DNA of 64,000 nucleotides from Trematomus loennbergii (Eukaryota > Chordata > Actinopteri > Perciformes > Nototheniidae): contig JAAOOA010000543.1 of the NCBI GenBank assembly GCA_012861695.1, positions 129,501-193,500 on the forward strand. Direction: 5' to 3'. Made by a program: the position numbers and the translations under genes. Position 1 is the first letter of the stretch. Each line of letters starts with the position of its first letter. The notes under the pieces were generated by a model. The model searched no databases. It had not been told where the DNA came from and saw only the letters and a program-made list of their open reading frames with translations. Below, one piece after another: positions 56,905-64,000 of the stretch.

Positions 56905-58365
56905 TTGCCTAAAGGCGGCTAATGTTGGGCTATAAAGGAACTACAGCACGGTCACTGACTTCACGCCACCACCGCTAAGCAAAAGGAGGCTAATGTTGGG
57001 CTATAAAGGAACTACAGCACGGTCACTGACTTCACATCACCACCGCTAAGCTAAAGGTGGCTAATGTTGGGCTATAAGGAACTACAGCACGTCACATGAC
57101 TTCACGTCACCACCGCTAAGCTAAAGGTGGCTAATGTTGGGCTATAAAGGAACTACAGCACGGTCACATGACTTCACGTCACCACCGCTAAGCTAAAGGC
57201 GGCTAATGTTGGGCTATAAAGGAACTACAGCACGGTCACATGACTTCACGTCACCACCGCTAAGCTAAAGGAGGCTAATGTTGGGCTATAAAGGAACTAC
57301 AGCACAGTCACATGACTTCACATCACCACCGCTAAGCTAAAGGTGGCTAATGTTGGGCTATAAAGGAACTACAGCACGGTCACATGACTTCACGTCACCA
57401 CCGCTAAGCTAAAGGTGGCTAATGTTGGGCTATAAAGGAACTACAGCACGGTCACATGACTTCACATCACCACCGCTAAGCTAAAGGTGGCTAATGTTGG
57501 GCTATAAAGGAAACTACAGCACGGTCACATGACTTCACGTCACCACCGCTAGCTAAAGGTGGCTAATGTTGGGCTATAAAGGAACTACAGCACGGTCACA
57601 TGACTTCACATCACCACCGCTAAGCTAAAGGTGGCTAATGTTGGGCTATAAAGGAACTACAGCACGGTCACATGACTTCACGTCACCACCGCTAAGCTAA
57701 AGGTGGCTAATGTTGGGCTATAAAGGAACTACAGCACGGTCACATGACTTCACATCACCACCGCTAAGCTAAAGGTGGCTAATGTGAGCTATAAAGGAAC
57801 TACAGCACGGTCACATGACTTCACTTCACCACCGCTAAGCTAAAGGTGGCTAATGTTGAGCTATAAAGGAACTACAGCACGGTCACATGACCTCACGTCA
57901 CCACCGCTAAGCTAAAGGTGGCTCTAATGTTGGGCTATAAAGGAACTACAGCACGGTCACATGACTTCACGTCACCACCGCTAAGCTAAAGGTGGCTAAT
58001 GTTGGGCTATAAAGGAACTACAGCACGGTCACATGACTTCACGTCACCACCGCTAAGCTAAAGGTGGCTAATGTTGGGCTATAAAGGAACTACAGCACGG
58101 TCACATGACTTCACGTCACCACCGCTAAGCTAAAGGTGGCTAATGTTGGGCTATAAAGGAACTACAGCACGGTCACATGACTTCACGTCAACACCGCTAA
58201 GCTAAAGGTGGCTAATGTTGGGCTATAAAGGAACTACAGCACGGTCACATGACTTCACGTCACCACCGCTAAGCTAAAGGTGGCTAATGTTGAGCTATAA
58301 AGGAACTACAGCACGGTCACATGACTTCACTTCACCACCGCTAAGCTAAAGTGGCTAATGGTGGG
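56905..58365. repeat. 70-bp minisatellite, about 20 copies, in atp2c1 intron
   Basis: The unit is gctaatgttgggctataaag, gaactacagcacggtcacat, gacttcacgtcaccaccgct, aagctaaaggtg. Copies differ at few sites (cacgtc/cacatc/cacttc; ggtgg/ggcgg/ggagg). A single-copy relative of the unit (gctaacgttatgctataaag, then gaactacag) sits in the segmental duplication at 2739-2766. In its partner, 31279-31306, the same place reads gctaccaag. Confidence 0.97.
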
Positions 58366-58564
58366 CGTGATGACGTTTAGTCGTCTCATTTAGACACTTC
58401 AGTTGTGTTAACCACAGACCTTATTTCATGCTAACAACCAAAAACACATTCAGAAAACCATTGACCTCCAGACCAGGGGTAAAATGCTGAGTCAAGACCA
58501 TGAGTGTCGGTGACTTTGTGTTTTCATGACAGATGAATAAAGAAATAATTTGAGAGGGGTCTGG

Positions 58565-58975
58565 GTCTGCCTGCAGGCCTCCACTCTCAGGACAGTTCCG
58601 GTGTAGGCTCCACTGTCAGGACACCTCCACTCTCAGTACAGGAAGTGACGATTCTGACGAACAAGTTTTTTTCCCCGCCCCCGAAGAACTCGTCTGATGG
58701 AAGTTTCAAATCACAATGGAGACTCACCATGCACTTTGGGTCGGCCTTGGTCAAGCCCTTTTGACCCCCCTTGACAGCCCTAAAAAATATATATCTATCT
58801 ATATATATATATATATAATAAGTGTCAGTGCGATTTTATTTTGTATTAGCGTGCATTTCCTGTTCGGAAAGTGGCGCTGTACTGAGATGGCGATTTTATT
58901 TTGTAATTCTTAGCATGCATGCACTTCCTGTCCTGAGAGTGGAGGTGTCAAGAGACTGGCGCCTGCAGGCTGGCT
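58565..58975. repeat. Inverted repeat pair around an AT microsatellite
   Basis: The sequence gacacctccactctcagtac (58619) is inverted at about 58925-58952 (cctgagagtggaggtgtc), with outer cctgcagg at both sides. Between them lie (AT)n at 58787-58817 and two copies of cgattttattttgta. Possibly an old TIR element. Confidence 0.55.
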
Positions 58976-59040
58976 CCCATGACTAATTTTGACCAATATC
59001 TACAGCCCGAAAGAGGCAAGTTGATGAAGAGGAGACGCAC

Positions 59041-59185
59041 CTCCCTCCAGAAGACGAAGAGCGTCCCGCAGACGATGATGAACGCCGACAGCAGCACTTT
59101 GCTGAGCAAGGAGCGAGTCAGGATGCTGTCCGAACATTACGGGGGGGCTGCCGGATCACATCCTGATCCACGGGCTCCACCCCGA
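59041..59185 (-). CDS. atp2c1: atp2c1 exon with membrane helix M7 region
   Basis: After the acceptor ttttttctcag the exon reads [16 protein letters not shown], then [17 protein letters not shown] and [13 protein letters not shown] at GAG|GTGCGT. The 145-base length fits the neighbouring phases. Inside it, two bases seem to be missing at the very start (SLG) and one in GTTCGGACAGC, so the reading frame is lost for about 60 bases and then regained. Confidence 0.85.
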
Positions 59186-59310
59186 CTGAGAAAAAACACA
59201 CACACCCACACACATTGGGCGATGACGTCATTTACACAGCCCGGTATCACAATAATTTCTCAGGGAGATTAAAGATCCAACACACACTTTTATTTTTGAA
59301 ACAATGACTA

Positions 59311-59472
<162 letters not shown>

Positions 59473-59533
59473 TTATTTAAAGGTCCCCAATTATACTGTT
59501 TCTCATCAATATATCCCAGGTGTCAGATATATC

Positions 59534-60400
59534 CAGAGTAGGGCTGAACGATATATCGTGTCATGGCGATACCGCGATATGCGCATGCGCGATATTCACA
59601 TCGCAGGGACGTGCATTTTATAAAAATTATTTTTTTAATATTTTTTTTTTTGGACGTACGATATTAAAGGTGGGTAGGTAAGTTTGAGAAACCAGCTCGA
59701 GATCGCTAGAATTTGAAAATACACAACGGAGAAAATCTGCCACTTCCTTACAGAGCCCCTCCTCCAACACACCACGAACGCGCACATGACAATGAGGCAC
59801 GAGATAAGTTTGTGCCCAGATGGAAGGCTGACAGGCAGGTATGCCATCCAGTTATTTTAGCCGGGCCGGCTCAGATGATGGTCGTGCTTTTACAGTACTA
59901 CAGCTTCACAGATGATATTTTTGTATGGATTTTTTGTCAAAGCACTTCAGATATTCATGCTATCGGGATTTAAGAGCATTCCATGGAATATAACAAAAAG
60001 TGTTTCTGAAATAAATTACATACCCACACTTTAAGTGCATTTTGCTGATAATAATATAAAATACTTTAATTTTCACAGTACTTTCACAGTACCTTTACTA
60101 CATGTAATACATGTTAACCATCCTCCCCCACTCTTTGAGTTTGTAATAAACACCCTGCCTGGTGCAGACGGTTGAAAGCGTCAGAAGGAAGTGAGTAATG
60201 CCTGCTGTGGTTAACGCTGAGACATGTAGCCCTCAAAACAGCGAGGGGCACGGAAACTAAACACACGTGGTGGTGAACGGTCTGCAGCAGAATCATCCAC
60301 CCTTCATCCTCATGACCTTAATAAGCCCACTTTCAGTCAATTCAAGTTCTAAATAAGTACATCATATATAGTATTTAATCGTGTCATTTTTCTGAGAAGT
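59534..60400. mobile_element. Interspersed repeats in atp2c1 intron, including a hAT-like end
   Basis: The stretch agggctgaacgatatatcgt and gcgatatgcgcatgcgcgat is a familiar left end of fish hAT elements. No matching right end is found. Bases 59660-60000 are another unassigned repeat. No gene is seen. Confidence 0.45.
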
Positions 60401-60766
60401 TTTAAGGTTAAAGTCCCGATGTGAAATTAATGTCCCAGCGATATTTATCTCATTTGTTTCATATCAATTTGATCATCTAGCTAGTTCTGTCACATGACCT
60501 GGCACATGGCATCTTGGACATGTTGTCATGGGAAACACAAAGTCACATGACCCGGCCCAGGACCCCCCAGACTCTCAGGTGTGTCACTGAGGGACTAAAG
60601 CTGAATAAGGAACTCTCCAGAACATGTAAATGTCCCGTATGTGTCTCCGTGGGTTCTTAGGGTTGAAAGACGATGTCTCTAAAGCTTAACGTTAGGGCTG
60701 GCTCGGGACCTTATTTTAATTAAGTTGTCATTTGGATCGTCTGTGTTTTACTGTTGTGTCACTCAC

Positions 60767-60835
60767 GTGCTCAGCTGGAAGCGCACAAAGTTTTTGATGT
60801 TGTTATAAATTCCCTTTCCTTCCTCGATGGCCGAC
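60767..60835 (-). CDS. atp2c1: atp2c1 exon, start of membrane helix M5
   Basis: After ttcacttccag it completes the Met codon and reads [20 protein letters not shown], then LST at CAC|GTGAGT. The 69 bases fit both phases and no indel is seen. [16 protein letters not shown] is the conserved stalk before M5 in SPCA and SERCA pumps. Confidence 0.93.
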
Positions 60836-60879
60836 CTGGAAGTGAAGAACAGAACGTGAGTCTTTAATAACAATACATT

Positions 60880-61860
60880 ACATTTCTATAGCGCCTTTCA
60901 AGGGACCCAAGGCCGCTTTACATGGTGAACAAACACACAAGAGGGGCAAATAATAAAGTACAAATGTAATAAATAGCAGCAGGTGTGGAAGCTGTGATGG
61001 GTTAGAGGTCAAAGGCAGAGAGGGCAAAAGTACACATCCTTTCTCAAGTAGAAGTACAGATACTCGTGTTTAAAAATACTCTGGTGAAAGTAGAAGTACT
61101 GACTAAACTTCTTTACTCAAGTAAAAGTAAAGAGGGCTTTGAAATGTACTTCAGTAAAAAGTACCCATAAACTAGCAGCTGTTTTAAAGAGTACCTGACC
61201 TCCCTTTATATTTATAGAACAATAATGTCATTGTTAGCTAATGAATGTTTCCATGCTGAACAACGGCAACATGACAACGTTTTCATTGGTCCCTCTTCTT
61301 TAGAGAAGACCAGGAAATGATGGATACACGGATCGTGTTCAAATCAATAGGCACGCAATGACTCTAAATAATAATGATCACGCCACCAAACACACATTCA
61401 GACTAAAGGAACCAGCCTGTTTGGGAAATGTGAGAAGTAGAAAGTACAGGTATTGTGTTCACATGTAAGAAGTAGAAAGTACAGGTATTTGTGTCAACAT
61501 GTAAGAAGTAGAAAGTACAGGTATTTGTGTTCAACATGTAAGAAGTGAAAGTACAGGTATTTGAGTTCAACATGTAAGAAGTAGAAAGTACAGGTATTTG
61601 TGTTCAACATGTAAGAAGTAGAAAGTACAGGTATTTGTGTTCAACATGTAAGAAGTAGAAAGTACAGGTATTTGGGTTCAACATGTAAGAAGTAGAAAGT
61701 ACAGGTATTTGTGTTCAACATGTAAGAAGTAGAAAGTACAGGTATTTGGTTCAACATGTAAGAAGTAGAAAGTACAGGTATTTGGGTTCAAATAGTCAAG
61801 TAAAAGTCGTCAGAAAAATAAGTAGTGGCGTAACGAAGTATTTGTACTCCACTACTTCCC
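60880..61860. repeat. Interspersed repeats and a 36-bp tandem array in atp2c1 intron
   Basis: A short L2-like tail (tctatagcgcctttcaaggg) is at 60886. A fish repeat of the agtagaagtacagatactcg type spans 61026-61850. Inside it, at 61425-61790, about ten copies of taagaagtagaaagtacagg and tatttgtgttcaacatg are in tandem. Confidence 0.75.
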
Positions 61861-61923
61861 CCCTCTGGTCAAAGGCCATTGTTCCTGCATGATTAAATAA
61901 CAGTTGTATCCCCCGGCTCCTCA

Positions 61924-62139
<216 letters not shown>

Positions 62140-62204
62140 TTAAAGGGTTTCTGTATGCTGGGAAACAGTCATCTGACAAGCTGTGGCCATGTGTCAAATG
62201 GGTG

Positions 62205-63230
62205 TAATGACGGGGTAATGACAGTGTAATGACGGGGTAATGACGGGTAATAACAGTGTAATGACGGTGTAATGACGGGGTAATAACAATGTAATGACAG
62301 TGTAATGACGGTGTAATGACGGTGTAATGACGGTGTAATGACGGGGTAATGACGGGGTAATAACAATGTAATGACGGGGTAATGACAATGTAATGACGGT
62401 GTAATGACAGTGTAATGACGGTGTAATGACGGTGTAATGACGGTGTAATGACGGGGTAATGACGGTGTAATAACAATGTAATGACGGGGTAATGACGGGG
62501 TAATAACAGTGTAATGACGGTGTAATGACGGGGTAATGACAGTGTAATGACGGGTAATGACGGGGTAATGACAGTGTAATGACGGGTAATGACAGTGTAA
62601 TGACGGTGTAATGACGGTGTAATGACGGTGTAACATGGACTTAATTACGGTGTATAACAGTGTAATATTGGTCTGACATGGATGTAATAAATATGAATGC
62701 GTAATGTTGGTGTAATTGTAATTATCTTGTCAAATGGGTATAATAACGGTGAAATGACAGGTGTAATAAGGCTTTAATACAGATGTAATAGGGGTGTAAT
62801 TACAGTGTAACAGGGTTAAATAAGGGTGTAATTACAGTGCAATATTGGTGTGACATGGAAGTAACAAGGTTGTATTAATGTTGGTGTAATCATCTTGTAA
62901 AATAGGTATAATAACACTGTAACACGGGTGTAATAAAGGTGTTATACAGGTTTAATACAGGTGTAATATGCGTTTAATTACAGTGTAACATGGGTTAAAT
63001 AGAGTGTAATTACAGTGTAATATTGGTCTAACATGGATGTATAAGTGTGTATTAATGCGTAATGTGGTGTAATTATCTTGTATAATGGGTATAATAATGG
63101 TGTTATGACGGTGTAATATATGTGTAATACAGGCTTAATAGAGGCTTAATACAGGTGTAATAACGGTCTTACATGGACGTAATAAAGTGTGTATTAATGT
63201 GTAATATGGGTGTAATGTAGAAAATAGCAT
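62205..63230. repeat. 11-bp array (GTAATGACGGT) in atp2c1 intron
   Basis: About 38 near-perfect units (gtaatgacggt, gtaatgacagt, gtaatgacggg) lie at 62205-62635, then increasingly diverged gtgtaat modules run to 63230. The minus strand is open as HYTVITPSL repeats only because the unit lacks stops. Confidence 0.93.
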
Positions 63231-63430
63231 CAACTATTTTCAATGCATGTGATTTAGCATTCAAGGGTAAAAGTGTTTTTATTTAATGTATTCTATTTAA
63301 AGTAGATGTTGGCTGGTTGATATGAAGAAAGCTAGCTATCTCTATATTACTAACTGGATAGCTGGACATTGGGCTCGTCATAGGACAGATATGAATGGGT
63401 TAGGTTAGTCTTTGTGTTCCTCCTGCTCAC

Positions 63431-63481
63431 CTTGACGATCTTCAGCTTGTGTCGGGGACTGGCTCGATAAAACACGGCTAT
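63431..63481 (-). CDS. atp2c1: atp2c1 exon of the P domain (first in this window)
   Basis: A 51-base exon, after cctgtcttcacag and before AAG|GTGAGC, reads IAVFYRASPRHKLKIVK in phase 0. The F-Y-R-A-S-P-R-H-K-x-K-I segment is unique to SPCA pumps and joins directly to SLQ of the next exon. No indel. Earlier exons, including the DKTGT phosphorylation site, lie right of base 64000. Confidence 0.9.
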
Positions 63482-63569
63482 CTGTGAAGACAGGAGACGA
63501 CTTTCATTCAGAAAACACAAAACAAGAAGCTGGAGGACAAACTGAGAATATCTTCATTTCTATTTGATA

Positions 63570-64000
63570 AATGATAAATGGACTGTACTTATATAGCGCT
63601 TTATCCAGTCTTTAAGACCCCTCAAAGCGCTTTACATACTACATGTCATTCACCCATTCACACAGAGCAGTGTACCTTACTCTAGGAACTAACATTCACA
63701 CAGAGCAGAGTACCTTACTCTAGGACTAACATTCACACAGAGCAGTGTACCTTACTCTAGAACTAACATTCACACAGAGCAGTACCTTACTCTAGGAACT
63801 AACATTCACACAGAGCAGTGTACCTTACTCTAGGAACTAACATTCACACAGAGCAGTGTACCTTACTCTAGGAACTAACATTCACACAGAGCAGTGTACC
63901 TTACTCTAGGACTAACATTCACACAGAGCAGTGTACCTTACTCTAGGACCTAACATTCACACAGAGCAGTGTACCTTACTCTAGGAACTAACATTCACAC
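63570..64000. repeat. L2-like tail leading into a 38-bp tandem array
   Basis: The stretch ctgtacttatatagcgcttt and ctcaaagcgctttacatact is a common fish repeat end that normally continues into cattcacccattcacaca. The last part has been amplified as ctaacattcacacagagcag and tgtaccttactctagga, about eight copies to the window edge. Confidence 0.88.

Overview
This is nuclear DNA from a ray-finned (teleost) fish. There are no operons, rRNAs, tRNAs or CRISPR arrays. It has intron-split genes with GT/AG junctions, long CA and triplet microsatellites, many minisatellites, fish-type L2-clade LINEs, Gypsy-type LTRs and numerous TIR elements with readable target-site duplications. The species cannot be told from the sequence.

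Region 1 (1-36,000) is a cluster of duplicated and broken genes encoding an inflammasome adaptor like ASC/PYCARD. One copy, D, has all three exons: PYD 27242-27482, a short linker near 28105-28149, and CARD 34264-34572. The exons join in one reading phase, which is the exon plan of vertebrate PYCARD. Other copies are partial: a CARD exon at 1088-1439 (A), an intact CARD exon at 4722-5068 (B), and a linker exon with its introns at 10856-12000 (C). A segmental duplication pairs about 1838-6090 with 29690-35515. Three hAT-like insertions with 8-bp target duplications sit only in the second copy. Between them, 7171-10500 is paired with 13135-19990, a tandem duplication of a TIR element plus a Gypsy 3' LTR, with four younger elements nested inside. 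One nested element (18299-19369) carries an inverted piece of the ASC-like locus and an unknown conserved ORF.

Region 2 (20,000-27,000) is AT-rich repeat debris. It holds a possible Polinton/Maverick integrase C-terminus, a G-rich tract, a Harbinger-like element with a Myb/SANT fragment, and an antisense L2 end.

Region 3 (38,400-50,700) is the most unusual part. A minus-strand gene (45600 to 42947) encodes two short zinc fingers, a coiled coil, a 57/60-bp coding repeat and a tyrosine recombinase with the R, K, R, H and Y residues in place. It is Crypton-like and broken by small frameshifts. Around it lie about ten unrelated tandem arrays, and the outer ones are inverted relative to each other. 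The whole block appears to sit inside another fish repeat, parts of which remain at 38,395-39,900 and 50,375-50,690.

Region 4 (52,700-64,000) holds the last eight coding exons of atp2c1 (secretory-pathway Ca2+/Mn2+ ATPase) on the minus strand, reading from about 63.5 kb down to 52.7 kb. Its introns are filled with arrays: a triplet array of about 2.5 kb, a CA repeat that runs into a splice acceptor, about 20 copies of a 70-bp minisatellite, and 36-bp, 11-bp and 38-bp arrays. Several conserved exons show single-base indels, as do the CARD exons and the recombinase. Most are deletions, which suggests uncorrected long-read indels as much as real pseudogenes.
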